Of a DNA stretch of 34,825 bases, positions 27,875-34,825 are shown piece after piece (within the stretch, counting starts at the first letter, position 1; every line of letters starts with the position of its first letter). The stretch is from assembly GCA_008080515.1 (NCBI GenBank), contig VIKH01000052.1, forward strand, positions 1 through 34,825, read 5' to 3'. This stretch comes from Gallionellaceae bacterium (GTDB taxonomy: Bacteria > Pseudomonadota > Gammaproteobacteria > Burkholderiales > Gallionellaceae). The notes beneath the pieces were generated by a model that saw only the letters and a program-made list of their open reading frames with translations, was not told where the DNA came from and did not search any database. Made by a program: the position numbers and the translations under genes.

Positions 27875-29002
27875 TTATTTCCTCTTTGCCATCAAATCAA
27901 CAAATTTATCAAACAAGTAATCCGCGTCATGCGGCCCCGGGCTGGCCTCCGGGTGCCCTTGGAAACAGAAGGCGGGCTTGTCGGTCAGCTCGAAACCTTG
28001 CAGCGTGCCATCGAACAGCGAAACGTGCGTCACACGCGCGTTTTTCGGCAATGTTGCCGCGTCCACCGCAAAACCGTGGTTCTGGCTGGTGATCATCACG
28101 CGCTTGCTCAATGTATCCTGCACCGGATGGTTGGCGCCGCGATGACCAAACTTCATCTTGGTGGTCTTTGCGCCCACCGCCAGCCCCATGATCTGGTGGC
28201 CGAGGCAAATACCGAACAGCGGCATACCCGCCGCGATAAATTCCCGCGCCGCCGCAATCGCGTAATCGCATGGCTCGGGGTCGCCGGGGCCGTTGGACAG
28301 GAATACTCCATCCGGCTTCAGCGCCAAGGCCTCCTCTGCGGATGTCCTGGCTGGAACAACCGTAATTTTGCAGCCGCGCTCGGCCAGCATGCGCAGGATG
28401 TTGCGCTTCACACCGAAATCGTAGGCCACCACGTTGAATCTGGCCCGCAGGTTAGGGCGGTGGCCCTGGCCTAACGCCCAGATGCGCTCCGTCCACTCAT
28501 ATCGCTCCTGGCAGCTCACCACCTGCGCCAGATCCATCCCGGCCAAGCCGGGAAAACCGCGCGCCGCCGCCAACGCCGCCGCCGCGTCGGAGCCGGTTGC
28601 GATGCAGCCGTTTTGAGCGCCCTTCTCGCGCAAAATTCGCGTCAGCTTGCGGGTATCTATTCCCGCAATCGCCACTACGTTATTGGCCTTGAGATAATCG
28701 GAAAGAGGTTGCGTGCTGCGAAAATTACTTACCGACAGAGACAAGTCGCGGATCACCAAGCCGCTGGCAAACACCTGGCGCGATTCCACATCTTCCGGGT
28801 TCGTGCCCACGTTGCCGATATGCGGGTAGGTCAGCGTCACGATCTGCTTGCAGTAGGAGGGGTCGGTAAGAATCTCCTGATAGCCGGTCATCGAAGTGTT
28901 GAACACCACTTCGCCCACACTCATGCCGCTGGCACCGACAGCCGCGCCGCGAAATACCGACCCATCGGCAAGTACAAGGATGGCGGAGTTCGTTTGCGGC
29001 AC
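27875..29002 (-). CDS. carA: Carbamoyl-phosphate synthase small subunit
   Basis: CarA is the glutamine amidotransferase subunit that supplies ammonia to CarB. GTG 29002-29000 ([20 protein letters not shown]) is chosen because GAGGAA lies 8 bases upstream and the length becomes 375, typical of the family; an in-frame ATG at 29062 falls inside the leader hairpin. The class-I amidotransferase triad is visible as C266 ([12 protein letters not shown]), H350 and E352 ([13 protein letters not shown]). The N-terminal domain has [17 protein letters not shown]. The gene is intact. It heads the carA-carB-greA unit. Confidence 0.97.
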   Translation of the reverse strand: MPQTNSAILVLADGSVFRGAAVGASGMSVGEVVFNTSMTGYQEILTDPSYCKQIVTLTYPHIGNVGTNPEDVESRQVFASGLVIRDLSLSVSNFRSTQPLSDYLKANNVVAIAGIDTRKLTRILREKGAQNGCIATGSDAAAALAAARGFPGLAGMDLAQVVSCQERYEWTERIWALGQGHRPNLRARFNVVAYDFGVKRNILRMLAERGCKITVVPARTSAEEALALKPDGVFLSNGPGDPEPCDYAIAAAREFIAAGMPLFGICLGHQIMGLAVGAKTTKMKFGHRGANHPVQDTLSKRVMITSQNHGFAVDAATLPKNARVTHVSLFDGTLQGFELTDKPAFCFQGHPEASPGPHDADYLFDKFVDLMAKRK

Positions 29003-29039
29003 GGGAAATTCCTCAAGGTTCAAGCGGATGATATAAAGA

Positions 29040-29068
29040 AGCGGGACGAACAATCTGTTCATCCCGCT
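29040..29068 (-). promoter_or_regulatory. Leader hairpin upstream of carA (possible attenuator)
   Basis: On the minus strand AGCGGGATGAACA pairs with TGTTCGTCCCGCT around a GAT loop, giving 13 base pairs including one G-T. It is followed by TTCTTTATAT, so it looks like an intrinsic terminator with a short, imperfect T-tract. It begins about 15 bases after the -10 box and ends 37 bases before the carA GTG. That position suggests regulation of transcription through the leader, but no competing antiterminator stem was identified. Confidence 0.6.
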
Positions 29069-29082
29069 CAGCTTGAGGGCGA

Positions 29083-29111
29083 ATTGTACGCGATAGCGTG
29101 GCGCGCATCAA
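29083..29111 (-). promoter_or_regulatory. Candidate sigma70 promoter of carAB-greA
   Basis: On the minus strand TTGATG (29111-29106) and TACAAT (29088-29083) are separated by exactly 17 bases. Both boxes match the sigma70 consensus at five or four of six positions. The predicted start lies directly before the leader hairpin. Confidence 0.6.
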
Positions 29112-29277
29112 ATGCAATGCGGCAATGCGGCAGATAGCCCGGGCTGCTGCTTATCCGTTTGCGCGAAGCGCTTTCCGCTCGCAAATCGCTCCCAACTTGC
29201 TTGCAGACGCATTACAATTGCGGGCATCCCCGCTGACAAACGGGACAAAAAAACACCGACAGACAATTCGGCACACC

Positions 29278-29823
29278 ATGACAGCAGACACACAAAACAA
29301 TTATCTGGTAATCACGGCATCGGGCGAGGACAAGATCGGTCTTGTTGACCGCCTTTCAAGCAAGATTACCGCCAGCGGGTGCAATATTGAAGAAAGCCGG
29401 ATGGCTGTACTGGGCGGGCAATTCGCCCTGATCATGCTGATATCTGGGCCGTGGAATTCCTTATCCAAACTGGAAAGTCAACTGGCGCTGCTGGGCGAAC
29501 AGCTCGGCCTGACCATCATCCACAGCCGCACCCGGAAACGGGAACGGACTCAGCCGGCCATCCCCTACCGCGTGGAAGTGGTGGCCATGGATCATCCCGG
29601 CATCGTGCATAACCTGTCCGCATTCTTCTCGAGGAACGGCATCAACATCGAGGAGCTTCAAACCAGCACCTACCCGGCACCCCACACCGGCACGCCGATG
29701 TTTTCCGTCATCATGACCGTCGGCCTCCCCGCCAATATCCACATCCCCACCCTGCGCGGCGATTTTTTCGACTACTGCGACGACTTGAATCTGGATGCGA
29801 GCTTCGAGCCGGTACGGGTGTAA
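29278..29823 (+). CDS. GcvR-like protein with two ACT domains
   Basis: A 181-residue protein with two ACT domains in tandem, about residues 8-85 (NYLVITASGEDKIGLVDRLS) and 97-175 (YRVEVVAMDHPGIVHNLSAF). This matches the glycine cleavage system transcriptional repressor (GcvR) family, in which the protein lacks its own DNA-binding domain and acts by binding GcvA. The family's second-domain pattern NGINIEELQTSTYPAPHTGT is clear. ATG 29278 (MTADTQNNYLV) agrees with homologues; the in-frame extension to 29098 is rejected. No glycine-cleavage gene lies in the window, so the actual target is unknown. Confidence 0.88.
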   Translation: MTADTQNNYLVITASGEDKIGLVDRLSSKITASGCNIEESRMAVLGGQFALIMLISGPWNSLSKLESQLALLGEQLGLTIIHSRTRKRERTQPAIPYRVEVVAMDHPGIVHNLSAFFSRNGINIEELQTSTYPAPHTGTPMFSVIMTVGLPANIHIPTLRGDFFDYCDDLNLDASFEPVRV

Positions 29824-29930
29824 TGGAGCTGTTCGATTTTAGATAGGGCTCCAAAGCCATTTTGAGCATCATCCGTTCGCTTCAAAACGAGCGTAAGGTG
29901 GGCTTGCCGGTATCGCGATGGCATCGTATT

Positions 29931-30134
29931 TCAGGGGGCTTGCTTTGCTTTCTGCCGCAGGTAGGCATTCTTCAGGAAAACCAGCCGCTCCTGATTGCTG
30001 GATTGAAACCACCGGTTGATTTCATCCAGAGAGCGGTAACAGCCCAGGCAAACGCCTTGCTCATCCAGGCAGCAGTTGTCTGTGCAGGGAGAGGTTGCAA
30101 CAACTTCAATGTGGTCTTCGTTCGCGGTGTTCAT
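29931..30134 (-). CDS. DUF1289 family small cysteine-rich protein
   Basis: A 67-residue protein matching the DUF1289 pattern: SPCTDNCCLDEQGVCLGCYR followed by SLDEINRWFQSSNQERLVFL. Cysteines at 17, 21 (22), 29 and 32 could hold a metal or Fe-S centre, and this C-x3-C...C-x2-C spacing is a family feature. Function is unknown. It follows rep by 51 bases on the same strand and may share its transcript. Start ATG 30134 is the only plausible one, with only a weak GAG upstream. Confidence 0.85.
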   Translation of the reverse strand: MNTANEDHIEVVATSPCTDNCCLDEQGVCLGCYRSLDEINRWFQSSNQERLVFLKNAYLRQKAKQAP

Positions 30135-30185
30135 GGTTTTAACTCATCTCGGTGGGAAGTTTAGAAGCGCGTTTCTGATGGCCGG

Positions 30186-32174
30186 TTACCCCAGCATCGC
30201 CTTCAGTTTTGCCAGCCGGTCCATCCCTTCTTCCTTGCTGACAGCGGGCGCGCTGCCCGCGGCTGTCACGCCGGAATATACCACTTCGTTCTGCGGCAGT
30301 TCGGCGATGAAGCGGCTCGGTTCGCAGGCCGCCCATTCCTTGCCGCGACGGCGTTTGGTGCAGTAGCTGATTTGCAGCGAGCGCTGCGCGCGGGTGATGC
30401 CGACGTACATCAGGCGGCGTTCTTCCTCGATCTGTTCCGGCGACTCGCTGCGTTCGTGCGGCAAAATGCCTTCTTCCACGCCGGACAGGAATACATGGCC
30501 GAACTCCAGTCCCTTGGCGGCATGCAGGGTGGAGAGCGATACGGCATCGGTTTCCTGCTCGCGCGATTCCAGCAGGTTCAGCAGGGCGATGGTCTGGGTC
30601 ATGGCGATCAGGGTCTTTTCGTCGGCGGCGGATTTGCGGTTAATCCAGCCGACGAAGTCCTGCACGTTGCTCCATTTTGCCTCGGCCTGGCGCGGATCGT
30701 GGCTGTCGAACAGCCAGGTTTCGTAGTCTATGGCGGCGAGCAGGGCGCCCATCACTTCCTGGCACGGCTCTTTTTCGGCGCGCGCGGCAATGCGGTTGAT
30801 GAAGTTGCAGAAAGTGGTGAGGTCTTCGTGCTGGCGCGGCTGCAACTGGTGCGCCATGGGGCTTTCAAACGCCGCCTCGAACAGGCTGACGTTGCGCGTG
30901 GCGGCATAGGCGGCCAGCTTTTCAAGCGTGGTGTTGCCGACACCCCGCTTGGGCGTGGTGATGGCGCGGATGAAGGCGGGGTCATCGTCCGGGTTGGCGA
31001 TCAGGCGCAGGTAGGCGATGAGATCCCTGATCTCGGCCCGGTCGAAAAACGAGGTGCCGCCGCTGACGGTGTAAGGAATGTTCTGCGTGCGCAGTTGTTC
31101 CTCGAAGATGCGCGACAGGTGGTTGCTGCGGTAGAGGATGGCGTAGTCGGAGAATTTTGCGCCGCGCTCGAACTTGTGCGCCAGCAGGCGCATCACCACC
31201 GACTCCGACTCGTTTTCTTCGTCTCTTGCGGCGAATACCCGGATGGGGTCGCCCGGCCCGTGTTCGCTCCAGAGTTTTTTCTCGAACAGCTTGGGGTTGT
31301 TCCCGATGAGGTGGTTGGCGCAGGTGAGGATGCGTTGCGAGGAACGGTAGTTCTGCTCCAGTTTGATGACGCGCAGCTTCGGGTAGTCGCTCTTCAGTTG
31401 GTGCAGGTTGGCGGCGCTCGCGCCGCGCCAGGCGTAGATCGCCTGATCGTCGTCGCCGACGACGGTGAGCGTGGCGAAGCCGCTCGCCAGCAGGCGGGTC
31501 ATCCGGTACTGGCAATCGTTGGTGTCCTGGTATTCGTCTATCAGCAGGTGGCGGAAGCGCCGCTGCCAGCGCTGCAAGGCTTCCGGTTGCGCGTTGAACA
31601 GCTCCACCGGCAGGCGGATCAGGTCGTCGAAATCCACCGCCTGGTAGGCGCGCAGCGTTTCCTGGTAGCGCGCATACAGCAGCGCGAAGCGAGGGTCGCC
31701 CTCGGTTTCCACCCGGTTTTCTGCCTGCTGCGGGCTGAGGAAGGCAGATTTCCAGTTGGAAATCACGCTTTGCGCGAGGCGGATTTCCTGTTTGTCCGGC
31801 AGGCCAAGCAGTTCGCCGATGATTTTGGCCGTGTCCTCGCTGTCGAAAATCGAAAATTGCTTTTTGTAGCCGAGCAGCGGCGCTTCCTCGCGCAGAATGT
31901 GCATACCCAGCGCGTGGAAGGTGCTGATGGTCATGCCTTTGGCGTCGCGCCCGCTCAGCAGCTTGCCGACGCGCTCGCGCATTTCGTGTGCGGCCTTGTT
32001 GGTGAAAGTGATGGCGGCGAGGCTGCGCGGCGCATAACCGCATTGTTCGATCAGGTAAGCCAGCTTGTGGGTGATAACGCGGGTTTTGCCGCTACCGGCG
32101 CCCGCCAGCACCAGCAGAGGGCCGTCCAGATACTTTACCGCTTCGCGTTGTGAGGGATTGAGCTTGCTTAACAT
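30186..32174 (-). CDS. rep: ATP-dependent DNA helicase Rep
   Basis: A superfamily 1A 3'-5' helicase that helps replication forks pass obstacles and restart. The product has 662 residues from ATG 32174 (MLSKLNPSQREAVKYLDGPL); upstream in-frame codons are rejected because homologues start here. Motifs in order: Q motif NPSQREAV, Walker A LAGAGSGKTRVIT (residues 23-35), Ia AITFTNKAAHEMRERV, Walker B LIDEYQDTN, III VVGDDDQAIYAWRGA, IV KLEQNYRSS, V LSTLHAAKGLEFGHVF and VI RLMYVGITRAQ. The Rep/UvrD pair is told apart by IANPDDDPAFIRAITTPKRG, which is closer to Rep. It lies downstream of the CYTH-CHAD gene. No strong ribosome-binding site. Confidence 0.93.
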   Translation of the reverse strand: MLSKLNPSQREAVKYLDGPLLVLAGAGSGKTRVITHKLAYLIEQCGYAPRSLAAITFTNKAAHEMRERVGKLLSGRDAKGMTISTFHALGMHILREEAPLLGYKKQFSIFDSEDTAKIIGELLGLPDKQEIRLAQSVISNWKSAFLSPQQAENRVETEGDPRFALLYARYQETLRAYQAVDFDDLIRLPVELFNAQPEALQRWQRRFRHLLIDEYQDTNDCQYRMTRLLASGFATLTVVGDDDQAIYAWRGASAANLHQLKSDYPKLRVIKLEQNYRSSQRILTCANHLIGNNPKLFEKKLWSEHGPGDPIRVFAARDEENESESVVMRLLAHKFERGAKFSDYAILYRSNHLSRIFEEQLRTQNIPYTVSGGTSFFDRAEIRDLIAYLRLIANPDDDPAFIRAITTPKRGVGNTTLEKLAAYAATRNVSLFEAAFESPMAHQLQPRQHEDLTTFCNFINRIAARAEKEPCQEVMGALLAAIDYETWLFDSHDPRQAEAKWSNVQDFVGWINRKSAADEKTLIAMTQTIALLNLLESREQETDAVSLSTLHAAKGLEFGHVFLSGVEEGILPHERSESPEQIEEERRLMYVGITRAQRSLQISYCTKRRRGKEWAACEPSRFIAELPQNEVVYSGVTAAGSAPAVSKEEGMDRLAKLKAMLG

Positions 32175-32299
32175 CGGTTCGGGGAATGGTTGAGGCCGGA
32201 ATCGGGCCGGGCCGGAATTGCGCATATAGCCCGGCAGCAACGGGGCGGAGATTATAAACAATAGCGAGGGGAAACATGAACCCTCATCCAGCATCAGGG

Positions 32300-32394
32300 C
32301 AGGGTAAATTTGTTCTACAAAATAATTGTAGGGTGGGCAGACAGCTATATCGTCTGATTCTAAACACAATTATTTGTAGAACAAATTTACCCTG
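32300..32394. repeat. Large AT-rich inverted repeat between the CYTH-CHAD gene and rep
   Basis: CAGGGTAAATTTGTTCTACA and eight to ten more bases (32300-32329) are complementary to 32366-32394 with only one extra A, giving arms of about 29 bp around a 36-base centre. The centre contains GTAGGGTGGGCAGAC, a word common in dispersed betaproteobacterial repeats. The right arm ends 10 bases before the stop of the CYTH-CHAD gene, so it could also end its transcript. No T-tract follows on either strand. It resembles a MITE or a repeat-derived terminator. Confidence 0.85.
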
Positions 32395-32404
32395 AGCATC
32401 GGGG

Positions 32405-33934
32405 CTACCAGAATGCCTTTTGCCCGGAAAAAGACTTCCATGCCTCGCGCAGTTCGGCCAATCGCTCCGAGTAATCGTGCTCGATCCAGCCGCGAACCAG
32501 CGCGATCGTTTCATGTCGGGTGCCTGCCGCCAGCTCGTCCAGCAGGCGGCGCGCTACCGCAATATCGTTCAACATGCCCAGGATGTCCTGCATCCGGGAC
32601 AGCGCGGCGAGGTGGCGGCGCGTTCTGGCTTCCGCATACAGCGAGGAAAACAGTTCGGCGCTGTAGCGCAGCTTTTTGCAGGCGATGCGCAGCGCGTGCA
32701 ATTGGCTGGCATCTTCCGGGCCGTCCCCGCTTCCTGTTTTCGGCGGCGGGGCGGCGAGGGGTTTGCCGCGTTTGGCTACCCGTTTGCTGCGCCGCTGCAA
32801 AATTTGTGCGGCGAAGTGCGGCAGCGTTAACTCGGGCGCGACCGGCGCGCGCCAATAAGCGCCTTTCAGCCACGCCCCGAAATGCAGCAGGAAACGCTGG
32901 TAGTCTTGCGACCGCAGAATATCCTGCACCTTGGCCTGATGCTGTTCGCGCAAACTCTCGCTGGTGCGCAGCACCTCGCGCAGCCCGGTGTGTTCGGGCA
33001 GGTGCGCGCAGACCGGGGCCAGCGTCTGGGTCACAAACACATCCCATTCGCGCGAGCGACCCAGCTCCGTACACAGCGCCGCCACCTGCTCGTGCAGCGC
33101 GGCCAGCACGGTGTCCGGGCGGAAAGTTTCCGCCATGCCCAGCGCCGCGCGCAGGCGTCGCAACGCCACGCGCACCTGGTGCAGATATTCTTTGTCCAGC
33201 TTGTGGATGGCGCCAGGGACGTTGGCTTGCAGGTGCTGCAAACAGGAACCGATCATGGCCTGCAATGCGGCGGGGATGCCCTGCGATTTTTCCAGGGCCG
33301 GTGCGCGCGCCTTGCATACTTCCATTCCGGGAGCCGCGCACAGAATGTAGCCGTATTCGGCCTTGCTGGTCTGCTCCAACTCCAGCGGCACGATGTCGAG
33401 CAAGGCCAGCGCCAGCTCGAAAAGTTGCCGTGCCTCGCCCGACTTGAGTTCGAGCTCCAGCTCGGAAATCGGGCTGACCGCTTCGCCAGACCTGATTTCG
33501 CCGCTATCCATGGCGAGCTCGATGGTGGCGTCCCCGATTACCACCATGCGGCTGGTGCGGGTGAAATCGGTGACAAATACGGGTTGCAGTTTGTTGCGCA
33601 GCGCGGTCGGCAGGCGCGCGGCGCCGCAGGCTTCCAGCGCGGCAAAATCCAACATTTCGCCCGCCACCGGCGTTTCCCATTCGTTGCGCTGGTGCAATCC
33701 GGCCTGCACCCCGCCGCCACCCTTCAGGGTTTGCAGCCATTGCTTGCCCGCGCGCCGCAGGCGCAGCGCCATGCCGCGCTGGCGCAGGTCGAGGTCGGGA
33801 GTGTCGAAATATACGCTGTACAGCTTGCGTGTGGTGGCGCGTACCGGGGACAGTTGTTTGAGCAGGGGGTGGCGCTTGAGCCTGTTCAAGTGCTCCGGCG
33901 CGATGTGCAGCTTGAGCTCGGTTTCAACGGTCAT
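32405..33934 (-). CDS. CYTH and CHAD domain protein (putative inorganic triphosphatase / polyphosphate-associated)
   Basis: A 509-residue, two-domain protein. The N-terminal CYTH domain (about 1-210) begins with the ExExK signature, MTVETELKL (E4, E6, K8), and has KLYSVYFDTPDLDLRQRGMA and later EYGYIL. CYTH proteins form a beta tunnel that hydrolyses triphosphates with a metal ion. The C-terminal CHAD domain (about 230-509) is helical, histidine- and arginine-rich (HKLDKEYLHQVRVALRRLRA; LHALRIACKKLRYSAELF), and in studied members binds inorganic polyphosphate. ATG 33934 follows GGGACGG; upstream ATG 33979 is less likely. Family members named YgiF act as triphosphatases. It is upstream of rep on the same strand. 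Confidence 0.9.
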   Translation of the reverse strand: MTVETELKLHIAPEHLNRLKRHPLLKQLSPVRATTRKLYSVYFDTPDLDLRQRGMALRLRRAGKQWLQTLKGGGGVQAGLHQRNEWETPVAGEMLDFAALEACGAARLPTALRNKLQPVFVTDFTRTSRMVVIGDATIELAMDSGEIRSGEAVSPISELELELKSGEARQLFELALALLDIVPLELEQTSKAEYGYILCAAPGMEVCKARAPALEKSQGIPAALQAMIGSCLQHLQANVPGAIHKLDKEYLHQVRVALRRLRAALGMAETFRPDTVLAALHEQVAALCTELGRSREWDVFVTQTLAPVCAHLPEHTGLREVLRTSESLREQHQAKVQDILRSQDYQRFLLHFGAWLKGAYWRAPVAPELTLPHFAAQILQRRSKRVAKRGKPLAAPPPKTGSGDGPEDASQLHALRIACKKLRYSAELFSSLYAEARTRRHLAALSRMQDILGMLNDIAVARRLLDELAAGTRHETIALVRGWIEHDYSERLAELREAWKSFSGQKAFW

Positions 33935-34114
33935 GTCCGTCCCATGGTGGCGGCAAGGTGCGCCTACTATACACCGCACCTCCCGCTTTTATCATCCGTT
34001 CTGGCTGGAAGAGGGGCTATTGCCGTGGAAGAAAATATAGCGTTTAATCCAGTCCACATAAGTTTGCTCGGTGCGGATAGCCGTTCGCAGCCAGAAGCAG
34101 TCAGGGGACATTCG

Positions 34115-34648
34115 ATGAGCGACGAAGACATAAAAGTGCTTGCGGCAATTGTCAAGTATGTACTTTTCCCAGCCATTGGTTTCGCTGCGGGGTTTTTCGC
34201 ACAGTGGTTTTTACAAAGCAGAAAATCTCGCGACGAACTCCTCCGAGAACTTGCTCCCCAGCGTGCGGAAGCATTGCGCAGCCTTTGGGTAACAACTGCC
34301 CTTCCCGCAGACATCGAGGCCTTGGACGATGACACCATCCTGCCTCCAGACTTCCGCCAGAATGCGGATCGCGCTGTTGGGACGTGGTACACGAAAGAAG
34401 CTGGTGCCTTGTTTTTGTCTTGGCAGGCAACCCAACTGCTTTTTCGTCTGCTTGACGTTCTCAGGGATAATGAATCGAACAAGAAGGCCTTGGCGGATGC
34501 TGTTTCACTGCTAAAGACTCGATTGAAGCGCGATTGCGGGCTCTATACTGCGTGGGAAAGTTCCCAACAACTCGTCAGACCTCGCAGCTCACCATGGACG
34601 GCTACGGCGGTCGAGCGGGACGCCGCTAAAAGCGAATTAAAGGGCTAA
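34115..34648 (+). CDS. Hypothetical single-pass membrane protein
   Basis: A 177-residue protein that I do not recognise. ATG 34115 (MSDEDIKVLAAIVKYVLFPA) follows AGGGGACATTCG, a good ribosome-binding site, so the much longer upstream open frame opposite the CYTH-CHAD gene is rejected. Residues 11-33 are a hydrophobic helix (YVLFPAIGFAAGFFAQWFL), followed by RKSRDELLRELAPQRAEALR and an amphipathic helical body. Charge pattern suggests the helix anchors a cytoplasmic helical domain. Base composition is lower in GC than its neighbours, and repeats lie just downstream, so a recent acquisition is possible. Stop is TAA 34646-34648. Confidence 0.7.
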   Translation: MSDEDIKVLAAIVKYVLFPAIGFAAGFFAQWFLQSRKSRDELLRELAPQRAEALRSLWVTTALPADIEALDDDTILPPDFRQNADRAVGTWYTKEAGALFLSWQATQLLFRLLDVLRDNESNKKALADAVSLLKTRLKRDCGLYTAWESSQQLVRPRSSPWTATAVERDAAKSELKG

Positions 34649-34661
34649 TTAAAGGGGGCAA

Positions 34662-34814
34662 GCTAGAATTAAGTGCGTAAAAATTGCCCAACACTGTGCT
34701 CCCAGTGACGCTGCGCGATAAAGCCGCGCAGCGCCGGTCACCTCTACGTTGAGTAAAAGAGTGAGTAAAAGGGGCCAGGGTCGAATTAAATACGAATTAC
34801 TTGCCCAACGCCGT
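34662..34814. repeat. Two diverged direct repeats around a hairpin at the window end
   Basis: About 50 bases at 34652-34699 (AAAGGGGG, AGAATTAAGTGCG, AATTGCCCAACACTGT) recur in diverged form at 34764-34813 (AAAGGGGCCAGGGTCGAATT, AAATACG, CTTGCCCAACGCCGT). Between them lies a hairpin: GTGAC-GCTGCGCG (34707-34719) with CGCGCAGC...GTCAC (34727-34741). The phrase AGGGTCGAATTAA is frequent near REP-associated tyrosine transposase genes in my recollection; such a gene would lie beyond the edge. Confidence 0.6.
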
Positions 34815-34825
34815 TCAAGCGGGAC

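Noticed and set aside
29002-29062. carA starting at the ATG at 29062
   Set aside because: It falls in the leader hairpin; GTG 29002 has a good ribosome-binding site and gives the usual length.
29098-29277. N-terminal extension of the GcvR-like protein
   Set aside because: The residues are arginine/alanine-rich with no family match and run through the carA promoter region; ATG 29278 matches homologues.
29824-29862. Terminator after the GcvR-like gene (GGAGC and GCTCC)
   Set aside because: Only five base pairs around a long loop and no T-tract; not convincing.
30372-32153. A 593-codon plus-strand open frame
   Set aside because: Lies exactly opposite rep, whose helicase motifs are complete; no ribosome-binding site or known domain.
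32882-34114. A long plus-strand extension upstream of the hypothetical membrane protein
   Set aside because: It is antisense to the CYTH-CHAD gene; the good ribosome-binding site is at 34102-34107, directly before ATG 34115.

Overview
The window reads as a chromosomal segment of a betaproteobacterium, probably of the Nitrosomonadales/Gallionellaceae type. That placement is an inference from gene content, NADH dehydrogenase protein sequences and gene order (carA-carB-greA, rlmE-ftsH-folP-glmM and a nuo operon, all close together); no rRNA or other taxonomic marker is present.

Layout. (1) 1-8169, plus strand: the distal part of a complex I operon, nuoG (partial) to nuoN, tightly packed. (2) 8170-18778: an accessory stretch with a SapC-family gene, a two-partner secretion pair (TpsB transporter, TpsA exoprotein), a toxin-antitoxin pair, a transposase remnant, a glycine-zipper lipoprotein-like gene and many short palindromic repeats. 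(3) 18779-29002: housekeeping genes, mostly on the minus strand. Transcription runs carA-carB-greA and then rlmE-ftsH-folP-glmM, with yhbY alone on plus between the two groups. (4) 29278-30134: a GcvR-like ACT-domain protein on plus and a small DUF1289 protein on minus. (5) 30186-33934, minus: Rep helicase and a CYTH-CHAD protein. (6) 34115-34825: a small membrane protein followed by diverged repeats at the window edge.

The main oddity is a series of short missing tracts inside otherwise well-conserved genes. NuoH lacks about 24 residues and GlmM about 14, both in frame. ftsH and carB each lack about 43 bases (14 codons plus one base) and are frameshifted. tpsB has one frameshifting loss and tpsA two. 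Because ftsH, carB and glmM are normally essential, the simplest reading is an assembly or consensus defect, so affected genes are described as they stand and as they would be when repaired.

The most convincing biological novelty is in the accessory stretch. A 126-bp palindromic element has inserted, with a 5-bp TTCAA duplication, into the 3' end of a ParD/RHH-like antitoxin gene; removing it restores an 81-codon antitoxin that overlaps its RelE/ParE-like toxin, which itself carries a +1 frameshift. A second palindromic repeat sits in frame inside the TpsA coding region and adds a proline/glycine-rich insert. The convergent layout of nuo and glmM, with mobile debris between them, suggests a rearrangement breakpoint. 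I found no CRISPR array, phage or clearly new enzymatic system.
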